Of a stretch of 64,000 nt of DNA, positions 8,862 to 18,190 are shown in pieces (position 1 is the first letter of the stretch; each line of letters begins with the position of its first letter). The translations under genes were made by a program, and so were the position numbers. The notes beneath the pieces are model-generated. The model ran no database searches, was not told the DNA's origin, and was given only the letters and a program-made list of their open reading frames with translations. The DNA is from Flavobacterium succinicans LMG 10402 (lineage in GTDB: Bacteria; Bacteroidota; Bacteroidia; Flavobacteriales; Flavobacteriaceae), in contig NZ_JATV01000003.1 of the NCBI RefSeq assembly GCF_000611675.1, forward strand, positions 1-64,000, written 5' to 3'.

Positions 8862-9425
8862 ATGAACAAGAGAAAAGAATTCGTAATTCCATTTGTGGGA
8901 TTGAAACTGGGAAAACATCAATTTGAATACCAAATCAATCGAGCGTTCTTTGAGATCTTTGACTTTAATGAATTTGAAAAATCAAACATCAAAGTAAAGG
9001 TGGTTTTAGAAAAAAAAGCCAATTTATTAGAGTTAGATTTTAAACACAAAGGCACCATTGAGGTAGCCTGTGATTTAACTGGAGAAGAGTTTGATTTGCC
9101 AGTTAAAGGCAAGATTAAGCTTATTGTACGTTTTGGAGAAACGTTTAACAATGATAATGAGGAATTATTAATTCTTCCATTCGGGGAATTTGAAATTGAT
9201 ATTGCACAATATATTTATGAAATGATTGTGTTGTCAGTTCCTTTAAGACGAGTACATCCAGGAGTAAAAGAAGGTACTTTACAATCAGAAGCTTTAGAGA
9301 AGCTAAGTGAATTGTCGGTGAAAAAAGAAGTGAAAGAAAAGAACAACAAGAATACAGAACAACAGAATAAAGACAATATTGACCCAAGATGGGACAAATT
9401 AAAGCAACTATTAACGGATAAATAA
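8862..9425 (+). CDS. DUF177 (YceD-family) protein
   Basis: A 187-residue protein of the YceD family, which is nearly always encoded immediately before rpmF and is thought to be tied to ribosome or 23S rRNA biology. Visible family traits are a central beta-rich part with CDLTGEEFDLPVKGKIKLIVRFGE and the later EFEIDIAQYIYEMIVLSVPLRRVHP, then a Lys/Asn/Gln-rich linker and the end DPRWDKLKQLL. The neighbour nine bases downstream is rpmF, as expected. The function in Bacteroidota has not been shown as far as I know. Confidence 0.88.
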   Translation: MNKRKEFVIPFVGLKLGKHQFEYQINRAFFEIFDFNEFEKSNIKVKVVLEKKANLLELDFKHKGTIEVACDLTGEEFDLPVKGKIKLIVRFGETFNNDNEELLILPFGEFEIDIAQYIYEMIVLSVPLRRVHPGVKEGTLQSEALEKLSELSVKKEVKEKNNKNTEQQNKDNIDPRWDKLKQLLTDK

Positions 9426-9434
9426 TATAGTAAA

Positions 9435-9629
9435 ATGGCACATCCTAAAAGAAAAATCTCGAAAACAAGAAGAGATAAGAGAAGAACACATTACAAAGCA
9501 ACTGTAGCTCAAATCGCTACTTGTCCTATTACAGGAGAAGCACATTTATACCACAGAGCTTACTGGCACGAAGGTAAAATGTATTACAGAGGGCAAGTTG
9601 TTATAGATAAGTCTGTAGCTGTTGCTTAA
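9435..9629 (+). CDS. rpmF: 50S ribosomal protein L32
   Basis: A 64-residue basic protein beginning [19 protein letters not shown], the standard L32 N-terminus, with a C-terminal portion [18 protein letters not shown] typical of Bacteroidota. The zinc-binding cysteines of some L32 proteins are reduced to a single Cys ([10 protein letters not shown]), so this is a form without a complete zinc site. It is cotranscribed with the DUF177 gene and followed by a terminator. Confidence 0.97.
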   Translation: MAHPKRKISKTRRDKRRTHYKATVAQIATCPITGEAHLYHRAYWHEGKMYYRGQVVIDKSVAVA

Positions 9630-9654
9630 TATGTTTTAAAAAAAGAAATGATAG

Positions 9655-9682
9655 AACTCTCACTTTGTGGGAGTTTTTTTTA
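9655..9682 (+). terminator. intrinsic terminator after rpmF
   Basis: ACTCTCAC (9656-9663) pairs with GTGGGAGT (9667-9674), followed by an eight-T run. Confidence 0.85.
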
Positions 9683-9803
9683 TTGTTTATAATTTTTGTA
9701 AATAAGAAATTTCAAAACAATAGGTTTAGAATAAATTTTGTAATTTTCGGGTCTTTTAAATAAAAAAATCAAATAGTGATATTTGGTTGAAATAGTCTAT
9801 ATA

Positions 9804-10802
9804 ATGAATACAATTACCGCAGCAATTACCGCAGTAGGAGGGTATGTTCCTGACTTTGTACTTTCCAATAAAGTGTTGGAAACTATGGTGGATACTAACG
9901 ATGAATGGATCACTACTCGTACAGGAATTAAAGAAAGAAGAATATTAAAAGAAGAAGGAAAAGGAACTTCTTTCTTGGCTGTAAAAGCCGCTCAAGATTT
10001 AATAACAAAAGCCAATATTGATCCGCTCGAAATTGATATGATCATAATGGCCACAGCAACACCTGATATGCCAGTGGCGTCTACAGGAGTATATGTAGCT
10101 ACAGAAATTGGAGCCACTAACGCTTTTGCATACGATTTACAAGCCGCTTGCTCTAGCTTTTTGTATGGAATGTCTACCGCAGCAGCCTACATTCAATCTG
10201 GTAGGTATAAAAAAGTTTTATTAATAGGTGCTGATAAAATGTCTTCGATAATCGACTATACCGACAGAGCCACATGTATTATTTTTGGTGATGGTGCTGG
10301 CGCGGTTTTATTCGAGCCCAATTATGAAGGATATGGTTTGAAAGATGAATATTTAAGAAGCGACGGCGTGGGTCGTGATTTCTTGAAAATTCCAGCAGGG
10401 GGTTCAATTCTTAGAACTTCTGCTCAAACGGTAGAAGAAAACATGCACAATATCATTCAAGACGGAAAAACGGTGTTTAAATATGCTGTAACTAACATGG
10501 CTGATGCAAGTGATTTGATCTTGCAAAGAAATAATTTGACGAATGAAAATGTAGATTGGTTGGTACCTCACCAAGCCAACAGAAGAATTATTGATGCTAC
10601 AGCCAACAGAATGAATCTTGAAGAAGAAAAAGTATTGGTAAATATTGAACGCTACGGAAATACCACATCGGCTACTTTACCTTTAGTGCTTCATGATTTT
10701 GAAAAGAAACTAAAAAAAGGAGATAATATTATATTTGCTGCTTTCGGAGGAGGATTTACGTGGGGATCTATTTATTTAAAATGGGCCTACGACACAAAAT
10801 AA
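9804..10802 (+). CDS. fabH: 3-oxoacyl-ACP synthase III
   Basis: FabH condenses acetyl-CoA with malonyl-ACP to start fatty-acid synthesis. The 332-residue length is normal. The catalytic triad is visible: Cys116 in LQAACSSFLYG, His in WLVPHQANRRI and Asn in RYGNTTSATLP. The ATG at 9804 gives the usual start; the reading from 9783 adds seven unrelated residues. It is followed after 23 bases by accB and then accC, so malonyl-CoA supply and its first use are encoded together. Confidence 0.96.
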   Translation: MNTITAAITAVGGYVPDFVLSNKVLETMVDTNDEWITTRTGIKERRILKEEGKGTSFLAVKAAQDLITKANIDPLEIDMIIMATATPDMPVASTGVYVATEIGATNAFAYDLQAACSSFLYGMSTAAAYIQSGRYKKVLLIGADKMSSIIDYTDRATCIIFGDGAGAVLFEPNYEGYGLKDEYLRSDGVGRDFLKIPAGGSILRTSAQTVEENMHNIIQDGKTVFKYAVTNMADASDLILQRNNLTNENVDWLVPHQANRRIIDATANRMNLEEEKVLVNIERYGNTTSATLPLVLHDFEKKLKKGDNIIFAAFGGGFTWGSIYLKWAYDTK

Positions 10803-10825
10803 ATTAAAACTAAAACAAAACAATT

Positions 10826-11311
10826 ATGGATTTAAAAGAAATTCAAAACCTAATCAAATTTGTAGCAAATTCTGGAGTTGCTGAAGTTAAATTAGAAATG
10901 GATGATGTAAAAATCACGATTAGAACTACACTTGAAGGTAACGTAACTGAAACTACTTATGTGCAACAGTTACCTACTCAAGGAGCGCTTCAGCCAGCAC
11001 AAGCAGTTATACCACAGGCTGTTCCAGTAGCTGTTCCAGTAGAAGCACCAGCTCCATCAGAAGAGTCGAAATATGTTATCATTAAGTCTCCTATTATTGG
11101 AACGTTCTACAGAAAACCATCACCAGACAAACCCGTTTTTGCTGAGGTAGGAAGTACTATTGCCAAAGGAGATGTGCTTTGTGTTATCGAAGCGATGAAA
11201 CTTTTCAATGAAATTGAATCTGAAATTTCTGGAAAAATAGTAAAAATCTTAGTAGACGATATGTCTCCTGTAGAGTTTGACCAACCTTTATTCCTAGTTG
11301 ATCCATCATAA
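10826..11311 (+). CDS. accB: acetyl-CoA carboxylase biotin carboxyl carrier protein
   Basis: This 161-residue protein carries the biotin on Lys125 in the motif EAMKLFNEIESE. The N-terminal part (about 1-45) is a small helical/strand domain, followed by a Pro/Ala/Gln/Val-rich linker (about 48-78) and the biotinyl domain (about 82-160). It supplies the mobile carboxyl group between AccC, encoded next, and the AccD carboxyltransferase encoded about 15 kb away. Confidence 0.96.
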   Translation: MDLKEIQNLIKFVANSGVAEVKLEMDDVKITIRTTLEGNVTETTYVQQLPTQGALQPAQAVIPQAVPVAVPVEAPAPSEESKYVIIKSPIIGTFYRKPSPDKPVFAEVGSTIAKGDVLCVIEAMKLFNEIESEISGKIVKILVDDMSPVEFDQPLFLVDPS

Positions 11312-11395
11312 TTTTTAAAAATTCCAATAGACAAATCACAAAATCCAAGGAATTGGAATTTGAAGATTGGAATTTGTAATTTTAAAAAAAAGAAG

Positions 11396-12742
11396 ATGTT
11401 TAAAAAAATATTAATAGCAAATAGAGGCGAAATTGCTCTTAGGGTTATTAGAACGTGTAAAGAAATGGGCATTAAAACAGTAGCGGTTTACTCTACTGCT
11501 GATGCGGATAGTTTACATGTTAAGTTTGCTGATGAAGCCGTTTGTATCGGACCAGCTCCAAGTAACTTATCGTATTTGAAAATGCCAAATATAATTGCAG
11601 CTGCCGAAATTACCAACGCAGATGCCATTCACCCTGGTTACGGTTTTCTTTCTGAAAACGCTAAGTTTTCTAAAATATGTCAAGAACACGGTATTAAATT
11701 TATTGGTGCTGCACCAGAAATGATTGATCGTATGGGAGATAAAGCTTCTGCAAAAGCGACTATGATCGAAGCAGGAGTACCTTGTGTACCAGGTTCTGTT
11801 GGAATTCTTGAATCGTATGAGCAAGCGGCAGAATTAGCGGACCAATTCGGATACCCTGTAATGTTGAAAGCAACAGCCGGTGGTGGTGGAAAAGGAATGC
11901 GTGCGGTTTGGAAGCAAGAAGATCTATTGAAAGCTTGGGAAGGCGCTCGTCAAGAATCAGCCGCTGCTTTCGGAAATGACGGGATGTACTTAGAGAAATT
12001 AATCGAAGAACCTCGTCATATCGAAATTCAAGTAGTGGGAGATGCTTACGGTAAAGCGTGTCACCTTTCTGAAAGAGATTGTTCTGTACAACGTCGTCAC
12101 CAAAAATTGACAGAAGAAACACCTTCTCCATTTATGACCGATGAATTGAGAGAAAAAATGGGAGATGCAGCAGTTAAAGCAGCAGAATACATTAAATATG
12201 AAGGTGCTGGTACGGTAGAGTTTTTAGTAGACAAGCACCGTAATTTCTACTTTATGGAGATGAATACTCGTATCCAAGTAGAACACCCAATTACAGAACA
12301 AGTAGTGGATTACGACTTAATCCGCGAACAAATCTTAGTAGCGGCAGGCGTGCCAATTTCTGGAAAAAACTATTATCCAAATTTACACGCGATTGAGTGT
12401 CGTATCAATGCGGAAGATCCATTTAATGATTTCCGTCCTTCTCCAGGGAAAATTACAACCTTACATATGCCAGGCGGACACGGCGTGCGTTTAGATACAC
12501 ACGTGTATTCTGGATATACTATTCCACCAAATTACGATTCGATGATTGCAAAGTTGATTACTACGGCACAAACTCGTGAAGAAGCGATTAGCAAAATGCG
12601 TAGAGCTTTGGATGAATTCGTAATTGAAGGGATCAAAACTACCATTCCTTTCCACAGACAGTTAATGGATGATCCTCGTTATATCGCAGGAGATTACACT
12701 ACTGCATTTATGGATACTTTTAAAATGAATGATCCAGAATAG
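11396..12742 (+). CDS. accC: acetyl-CoA carboxylase biotin carboxylase subunit
   Basis: This 448-residue ATP-grasp enzyme carboxylates the biotin on AccB. The start [19 protein letters not shown] is diagnostic. The ATP-binding glycine loop [11 protein letters not shown], the catalytic [14 protein letters not shown] and the C-terminal biotin-carboxylase domain ([11 protein letters not shown]) are all present. The ATG at 11396 is chosen over a reading from 11360 because it starts exactly at the family N-terminus. The gap to accB is 84 bases. Confidence 0.96.
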   Translation: MFKKILIANRGEIALRVIRTCKEMGIKTVAVYSTADADSLHVKFADEAVCIGPAPSNLSYLKMPNIIAAAEITNADAIHPGYGFLSENAKFSKICQEHGIKFIGAAPEMIDRMGDKASAKATMIEAGVPCVPGSVGILESYEQAAELADQFGYPVMLKATAGGGGKGMRAVWKQEDLLKAWEGARQESAAAFGNDGMYLEKLIEEPRHIEIQVVGDAYGKACHLSERDCSVQRRHQKLTEETPSPFMTDELREKMGDAAVKAAEYIKYEGAGTVEFLVDKHRNFYFMEMNTRIQVEHPITEQVVDYDLIREQILVAAGVPISGKNYYPNLHAIECRINAEDPFNDFRPSPGKITTLHMPGGHGVRLDTHVYSGYTIPPNYDSMIAKLITTAQTREEAISKMRRALDEFVIEGIKTTIPFHRQLMDDPRYIAGDYTTAFMDTFKMNDPE

Positions 12743-12759
12743 CCAAAGGCGAACTATTT

Positions 12760-12797
12760 TAAAAAAAGCGATTGTACTTATTACAGTCGCTTTTTTT
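12760..12797. terminator. terminator after accC
   Basis: AGCGATTGTA (12767-12776) pairs with TACAGTCGCT (12782-12791) with one G-T pair; seven T follow and seven A precede. On the other strand it lies just after the remnant AraC gene, so it can stop transcription from both sides. Confidence 0.85.
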
Positions 12798-13489
12798 AGT
12801 TTAGATCTTCGGGTAGCGCTAGTAACAATTGCTTTGGGGTACTACCAAAATGTTTTTTGAAGGTAGTTATAAAATGAGAAACACTTTTGTAACCAAGATA
12901 TCCTGAAACCTCGCTGATTGTTTTTTTATCTAAAGGCAATTTGCGCGCTCGTTGCATTCTCAATTGGGTGATAAAGGAATGAATGGTGCTATTATAGCGT
13001 TGTTAGAATCCTTTTTTTAGTTTGCATTCATTCAATAATACCGCTCTTGACAATTGTTTGATGGAGGGATTTTGAAGATAATTTTTTTCCAAAATAATTT
13101 AGCATCACTTAGTTTTTCTATTTCTTCATTATGTTGTGAAGACCAACTTTCTTTTCACTTTCGCAAATTTGAGTCGTCAAAAACAGGGCTTTAAGTTTTG
13201 ACAGTAAATAATAATGGACTAAAGCTCCTTCGTGTGAATTGGTTACTATTTCTTCTAAAATGGAGATCATTTCATAATTAACGTGGATTTTATAAGTACC
13301 TAATTCAACAGGCCTGTTTTGTATTACTTCATTGTAAAAAGGATGACTTTTAGCCCAGTGTTCATTTTTTAATAACCCAAGATAGAATTTTTTGGATAAG
13401 AGTATTCTAGTGTAATGTAGTTTTTCGTCATGGCTTGACATTTGCATTTCTGCATCGTAATGCTTGAGATATCCTAATTTAGTACTTGT
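12796..13489 (-). pseudogene. AraC-family transcriptional regulator, eroded
   Basis: Read on the minus strand, a chain of frames matches an AraC/XylS regulator. The first piece (13447-13118) resembles the end of the sensing domain (LHYTRILLSKKFYLGLLKNEHWAK and IHVNYEMISILEEIV). A frame change near 13133 leads into the linker NEEIEKLSDAKLF. A second frame change at 13091-13094 (one base short in an A/T run) leads to the first helix-turn-helix, PSIKQLSRAVLLNECKLKKGF. A TAA at 13005-13003 replaces the expected Lys codon before QRYN. The second helix-turn-helix (TISEVSGYLGYKSVSHFITTF) and the end KHFGSTPKQLLLALPEDLN are intact. Everything before about 13489 is missing. Four separate lesions make a sequencing artefact unlikely. 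Confidence 0.85.
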
Positions 13490-13498
13490 TTATAAATG

Positions 13499-13540
13499 AA
13501 AAAGGAGTCTGAGGTTAAATTCAGACTCCTTTTTTTTTGG
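13499..13540. terminator. bidirectional terminator beside the C1 peptidase gene
   Basis: AGGAGTCTGA (13503-13512) pairs perfectly with TCAGACTCCT (13521-13530); A-rich sequence lies on one side and nine T on the other. It is positioned to end the minus-strand peptidase transcript. Confidence 0.85.
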
Positions 13541-13553
13541 TATTTAAAAAGTA

Positions 13554-14750
13554 TTATACTCCAAGTTTCTTGGCAAGATCAGCAGAAAGTGCTGTTTTGT
13601 TTACCATAAAAGCCGTTGTTTTATATTTCACGTAATTTTTAGTCACATATAAAAAACCTTTGTAATCATTGGTGGCTCCCCAAGAATTTTTTACGATATA
13701 ATATTCTTTACCAGTTTGATCTTTTGCAAGTCCAACAATATGCATGGCATGATCGTCAGTAGTTTGATAATTATCAAAGGCTTTTTGACGTAATTCTGGA
13801 GTGATTTCTAGCTCAGGTTTTGGACCATTAAAAAGGTTTTCTTTTTCTTCATTGCTCATTTCGTCCATTTTTTTGGTAGGAACGAAAGCAATGCCATTTT
13901 TCCAACTAAAGCTTTTTTCACTAACATCAGAAGCCCAAGCTACTGTGTATCCGTTTTTCAAAGCATGATCGATGATGTCGGTCATTTCGTCCATTTTTAC
14001 GTTGTATACTTGATCAAAAGACCAGTTGTCTGGAACCATCAACATGGTTTTGGTATAGTAAGGTGCGTCTGTAAAAGAGGAAATTTCAATATATTCATCT
14101 GGATTAATTCCTACCACTTCTTTGGCGAAGGATTGAGGCGTGTAATTTTTGCCTTTGTAATTAAAATTTTTAGGAGCTTCACCTAGATAAGAGTCAATTA
14201 CTGCGGTATATGCTTTTTCCCAATTTGGAGTCAATTCTCCGTTTGGATTTTTTACTACTGCTGCTAAAACACCTTCTATGATGGCTGCCATTTCAGCAAA
14301 CTTATTTTTGGTAGTTCCATAGTTTAAACCAGTATAAACTTCTTGAGGTACCGCACCATATTTTCGGTACATATTGATTACATCATGACAGGCGCCGCCA
14401 TCGCCAAGTGCTACAGCTCCGTGCATGCGTACATAATTTTTTCCTTTTTCGATGTAGGCATTACGAGCCGAGAATATTTGAGCCAACTCTACGGGTTGCT
14501 TCCCTAAACGAATCATTTCAGATTCTAAGTACGAATTGGTAGAATAACTCCAACAAGTTCCTGAAGAACCTTGGTTTTTTACCGAGGTAGTCGCTAAGTT
14601 GATAACATCTTTGAATTTGAAACTCTCTTTGCTTTTCTCGCTAGCATTTATTTTTAATGAATTGACTAGACCGTCTTGTGCGGTAACCGTATTTATGCTC
14701 AATGAAACAGCTGAGGCTACCAATAAATTTTTAATTGAAAATAGGGACAT
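13554..14750 (-). CDS. secreted C1 cysteine peptidase (aminopeptidase C/bleomycin hydrolase type)
   Basis: The 398-residue protein has an export signal ending at about residue 24 (VSLSINTVTAQ). The papain-fold catalytic residues are all visible: Gln60 of the oxyanion hole, Cys66 in GSSGTCWSYS, His in TDDHAMHIVG and Asn in IVKNSWG. The lack of a long propeptide and the bleomycin-hydrolase-like central insertion (about residues 150-260) point to the PepC group. In contrast to the classical cytosolic PepC, a signal peptide suggests action in the periplasm or outside. It stands alone between two terminator/AT-rich regions. Confidence 0.88.
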   Translation of the reverse strand: MSLFSIKNLLVASAVSLSINTVTAQDGLVNSLKINASEKSKESFKFKDVINLATTSVKNQGSSGTCWSYSTNSYLESEMIRLGKQPVELAQIFSARNAYIEKGKNYVRMHGAVALGDGGACHDVINMYRKYGAVPQEVYTGLNYGTTKNKFAEMAAIIEGVLAAVVKNPNGELTPNWEKAYTAVIDSYLGEAPKNFNYKGKNYTPQSFAKEVVGINPDEYIEISSFTDAPYYTKTMLMVPDNWSFDQVYNVKMDEMTDIIDHALKNGYTVAWASDVSEKSFSWKNGIAFVPTKKMDEMSNEEKENLFNGPKPELEITPELRQKAFDNYQTTDDHAMHIVGLAKDQTGKEYYIVKNSWGATNDYKGFLYVTKNYVKYKTTAFMVNKTALSADLAKKLGV

Positions 14751-14828
14751 TTTTTTCTGTTATTTTTAAATTTAGAATGAGATTAAATGATGTTTCGTTA
14801 CTCAAAATAAAGAAGCAACGATTTTAAT

Positions 14829-16730
14829 TTATAAGGTTTCTTTCAACCATTTATAGAATTCTTTTTGCCAAACTTGGGCATTTTGTGGTTTCAACACCCA
14901 GTGGTTTTCTTCCGGGAAGTATAAAAAGCGGCTTTTGACACCTCTTAATTGTGCCGCCTGAAAGGCTTCTTGTGATTGCCCAATTGGCACTCTAAAATCA
15001 GTTCCTCCTTGTATAATTAATATTGGAGTATTCCATTTGTCTACTAAAGTAATTGGGTTAAAAGTAGTGTATGATTTTTGCGCCACTTTATTGTCTTTTT
15101 CCCAATATGCACCTCCAAAATCCCAGTTGTTAAAGAAGACTTCTTCGGTGGTGCCAAACATACTCTGCGTATTGAAAACACCATCGTGAGCTATAAAAGT
15201 CTTGAAACGATTGTTGTGAATTCCAGCCAAATAAAACACAGAATAGCCACCATAGCTAGCGCCTACACATCCCAAACGGGATTTGTCTACATACGATTCT
15301 TTGGCAACATCATCAATGGCTGATAAATAATCGTCCATCACTTGTCCGCCCCAGTCACCTGATATTTTTTCGTTCCATTCTTGTCCGTGGCCGTACATTC
15401 CTCTACGGTTTGGAGCTACTACTACATAGCCTTGTGCTGCCATCAAAGAGAAATTCCAACGGAAGGAATAACTTTGTGTTAAAGGAGATTGTGGTCCACC
15501 TTGGCAGTATAACAATGTCGGGTATTTTTTAGTTGCATCGAAATTCGGAGGTAAAATCACCCAAACCAACATTTTTTTGCCATCGGTTGTTGTGACATAG
15601 CGACGTTCGGTTTTGCTTAACGCTAAAGTGTTGTAGGTTGCGGTGTTGATATCAGACAATTGTTTCCAAGTGTTTTTCTTTAAATTATAAGAAAAAATTT
15701 CTGCAGCGTGATTCATATCGGTTCTCGTTACCAAAACTTGGTCGCCGGAAAAGCCAATAATATCACTTACGTCGAAATCACCTTTGGTAATTTGGCGTAC
15801 TGTTACCGCTATTCTAGTCATTCCCGGGAAGTTTACCACAAATAATTGCTTGGTACCGTCTACTGCAGCTACAAAATAGACGTTCTTTCCGTCTTGACTC
15901 CACATAAATTGGTCTACACTTTCGTCCCAATTGGCGGTAAGGTTCATTTTCATGCCTTTGAAATCTACAATGATGTCATTTTTATCGGCTTCATAACCAT
16001 CACGTTTCATTTGCAACCAAGTCAAGTGACCCGCTGGCGAGAATTGAGGCGCCGTGTCGTACCCTAAATTGCCTTCGGTTCGGTTGATGGTTTTACCAGT
16101 TTCGAGTTGGTATTCGTAAATATCTGTATTCGTAGAAATAGCATATTGTGTGCCTGCTTTTTTCTTGCATACATACAAAATGCTTTTGCTATCTGGTGAC
16201 CAAGTATAATCTTCGTCTCCACCAAAAGGTTTTTGTGGGCTATCGAAATTTTCACCTTTTAGGATATCGATTCCTGTGGCGCCTTCTTTGTTTTCTTTAT
16301 AAAACACGTGGTTGAATTTACCTTCATTCCAAGTGTCCCAGTGGCGGTAATCTAGACCGTTGTAGATTTGTACATTCGATTTTTCCAGTTCGGGATAGAA
16401 ATCTTTTCCGTGTACTTTGTCGATTTTTACTTCTTCGTTATAGACAAGATATTTTCCGTCGGGCGAGCTGTTTTTGTCGTTTAGCAGCCCTTTGGTGTCT
16501 TTAATTTCGATGGCATTGCCGCCTTCGATGGGAAGCGAATACAACTTAGAGCTGGATTTGTTTTCAGCCACAGAGGGTGTGCTAACTTTATAAATGACGT
16601 TTTTTCCGTCTTTTGAAAGGCCTAGAGGTGTTATGCGACCTAGTTTCCAGAGCAGCTCGGGAGTCAGTGTGTTTTGAGCCATTGTTGTCAAACTCATCAG
16701 GGATAGGGTTAATAAAAGAATCTTTTTCAT
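14829..16730 (-). CDS. S9-family serine peptidase (acylaminoacyl/dipeptidyl peptidase)
   Basis: The protein is about 633 residues from the ATG at 16730, which gives a clean signal peptide (MKKILLLTLSLMSLTTMAQ); an earlier in-frame start at 16763 adds 11 residues before it. The N-terminal two thirds form a beta-propeller with repeated strand motifs such as YTWSPDSKSILYV and FMWSQDGKNVYFV. The C-terminal alpha/beta-hydrolase domain shows Ser in GASYGGYS, Asp in QGGTDFRVP and His in EENHWVLKP. It releases short peptides in the periplasm, by analogy to family members. There is a second S9 peptidase at 52.9-55.1 kb, of the DPP-IV subgroup. Confidence 0.92.
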   Translation of the reverse strand: MKKILLLTLSLMSLTTMAQNTLTPELLWKLGRITPLGLSKDGKNVIYKVSTPSVAENKSSSKLYSLPIEGGNAIEIKDTKGLLNDKNSSPDGKYLVYNEEVKIDKVHGKDFYPELEKSNVQIYNGLDYRHWDTWNEGKFNHVFYKENKEGATGIDILKGENFDSPQKPFGGDEDYTWSPDSKSILYVCKKKAGTQYAISTNTDIYEYQLETGKTINRTEGNLGYDTAPQFSPAGHLTWLQMKRDGYEADKNDIIVDFKGMKMNLTANWDESVDQFMWSQDGKNVYFVAAVDGTKQLFVVNFPGMTRIAVTVRQITKGDFDVSDIIGFSGDQVLVTRTDMNHAAEIFSYNLKKNTWKQLSDINTATYNTLALSKTERRYVTTTDGKKMLVWVILPPNFDATKKYPTLLYCQGGPQSPLTQSYSFRWNFSLMAAQGYVVVAPNRRGMYGHGQEWNEKISGDWGGQVMDDYLSAIDDVAKESYVDKSRLGCVGASYGGYSVFYLAGIHNNRFKTFIAHDGVFNTQSMFGTTEEVFFNNWDFGGAYWEKDNKVAQKSYTTFNPITLVDKWNTPILIIQGGTDFRVPIGQSQEAFQAAQLRGVKSRFLYFPEENHWVLKPQNAQVWQKEFYKWLKETL

Positions 16731-16901
16731 TGTTTTCAATTTTAAAAACGTAAAAATAATCATTTAAATCGACTTGTTTTGGATTGCTGAGCGTTCGCTT
16801 TAAAAAAGAAGGTAGATATGAATGACACTAATCGAAGTACATATAATATTAATAGATTCGTGAAAATGTAACTATTCAGGTATTTTTTTGGACATTAATT
16901 G

Positions 16902-16921
16902 CCTCCAACTTTAGTTGGAGG
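16902..16921. repeat. perfect short inverted repeat
   Basis: CCTCCAACT and AGTTGGAGG face each other across two T. This small hairpin lies about 50 bases before dispersed-repeat copy A and may belong to a composite intergenic element. Confidence 0.6.
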
Positions 16922-16967
16922 GGTGAATTTTTTCAAAAGCAAATATCTTGTGGTGCACTTAGTTTTA

Positions 16968-17045
16968 GCCCAGATGGGAACGGCATCCTTTTCTATTTTT
17001 CTTTAAAATAGAAAAGATACAGTGGACAGCTGGAAATAGCTCCTA
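16968..17045 (+). repeat. dispersed intergenic repeat, copy A
   Basis: The copy reads GCCCAGATGGGAACGGCATCC, then a 12-base inverted repeat CTTTTCTATTTT/AAAATAGAAAAG, then GATACAGTGGACAGCTGG. Copies B and C carry the same outer blocks (CGGCATCCTTT on one side, AAAGATAyAGyG on the other) around a variable hairpin. Confidence 0.8.
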
Positions 17046-17077
17046 AAAAATAGTATTTTTATAAAAATTTTCGAAAG

Positions 17078-18190
17078 ATGCATTTGAGTTATTGGGAAAT
17101 AAAAAATTGGTTTACCGACGTAGATTACACGATTGTCGGCAGTGGCATTGTTGGTTTGCATGCCGCGTTGCGATTGAGAGAGCGATTTCCTACCGCTAAA
17201 ATCTTGGTGTTAGAGAAAGGAATGTTGCCACAAGGTGCCAGTACCAAAAACGCTGGATTTGCTTGTTTTGGAAGTCTTTCGGAGATTGTCGAAGATTTGA
17301 AAACGCATTCCGAAGAGGAGGTAATTGCTTTGGTGCAAAAGCGTTGGTCGGGTTTGCAATTGTTGCGCAAACGGATTCCTGATGCGGTTTTGGATTACAA
17401 ACCTTTTGGCGGCTATGAATTGTTTTTGGAAGACGAAGAGAGTTTGTACACTGAGTGTGTCAACAAAATGCCTTTTGTCAATGAAATTTTGAATCCCATT
17501 TTTAGAGGTGGCGTTTTTACGAAAGAAGTGGATCGTTTTGGATTTAAAGGGACAAAAGAATACCTGATTTTTAATCCTTTTGAAGGACAAATTGATACCG
17601 GAAATATGATGCAAGAATTGTTGCGTCAAGCTGTAGCGGCCAATATTTTGATTCTGAACCAGCAAACGGTTACGGGGTTTGGGGATAAGGGTTCAGGTGT
17701 TGAAGTAGCCTTAGGGGATTTTAGTTTTACGACCCAAAAGTTATTGTTTGCTACCAACGGTTTTGCTGCCGAACTCACGCAAGGTCAAGTAAAACCCGCA
17801 CGAGCTCAGGTGCTGATTACAGAACCTATTCCGAATTTGGACATTAAAGGAACTTTTCATTTGGATCGCGGTTATTATTATTTTAGAAATATTGGTGACC
17901 GAATTTTATTAGGCGGTGGACGAAACTTAGCTTTTGAAGAAGAAACCACCACCGAAATGGGGCAAACCGAAATTATTCAAAAAAAATTGGAACAGTTGTT
18001 AAAAGAAGTAATTTTGCCGAATCAAGAATTTGAAATTGCACACAGTTGGAGCGGTATTATGGGTATAGGCGCAAGCAAGAATCCGATAGTAACCAACCTG
18101 TCCCAAAATGTATATTGTGGCGTCCGAATGGGCGGAATGGGTGTGGCAATTGGCAGTTTAATAGGAACCGAATTAGCAGATTTAGTATAA
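17078..18190 (+). CDS. FAD-dependent oxidoreductase (DAO/glycine oxidase-like)
   Basis: The 370-residue protein has an N-terminal FAD dinucleotide fold (YTIVGSGIVGLHAALRLRE, about residues 17-35) followed by LVLEKGMLPQGASTKNAGFAC, the typical DAO-family segment. The C-terminal part has GLL-type flavin contacts in YYYFRNIGDRILLGGGRNL and HSWSGIMGIGASKNPIV. Substrate cannot be told from sequence; amino acids or amines are typical. Its stop codon overlaps the ATG of the transglycosylase gene (TAATG), so they form an operon, though a functional link is not obvious. Confidence 0.88.
   Translation: MHLSYWEIKNWFTDVDYTIVGSGIVGLHAALRLRERFPTAKILVLEKGMLPQGASTKNAGFACFGSLSEIVEDLKTHSEEEVIALVQKRWSGLQLLRKRIPDAVLDYKPFGGYELFLEDEESLYTECVNKMPFVNEILNPIFRGGVFTKEVDRFGFKGTKEYLIFNPFEGQIDTGNMMQELLRQAVAANILILNQQTVTGFGDKGSGVEVALGDFSFTTQKLLFATNGFAAELTQGQVKPARAQVLITEPIPNLDIKGTFHLDRGYYYFRNIGDRILLGGGRNLAFEEETTTEMGQTEIIQKKLEQLLKEVILPNQEFEIAHSWSGIMGIGASKNPIVTNLSQNVYCGVRMGGMGVAIGSLIGTELADLV

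Larger units (their letters stand above)
16731..17077. other. intergenic region of about 350 bases with hairpin and repeat
   Basis: The space between the divergent S9 peptidase and FAD oxidoreductase genes holds no coding sequence that I recognise. It contains a perfect 9-base inverted repeat at 16902-16921 and, from 16968, copy A of the dispersed repeat described separately. Confidence 0.7.

Noticed and set aside
12796-13489. Sequencing errors as the explanation for the broken AraC gene
   Set aside because: Two frame changes, a nonsense codon and a missing 5' half in one gene, with clean neighbours, fit decay better.
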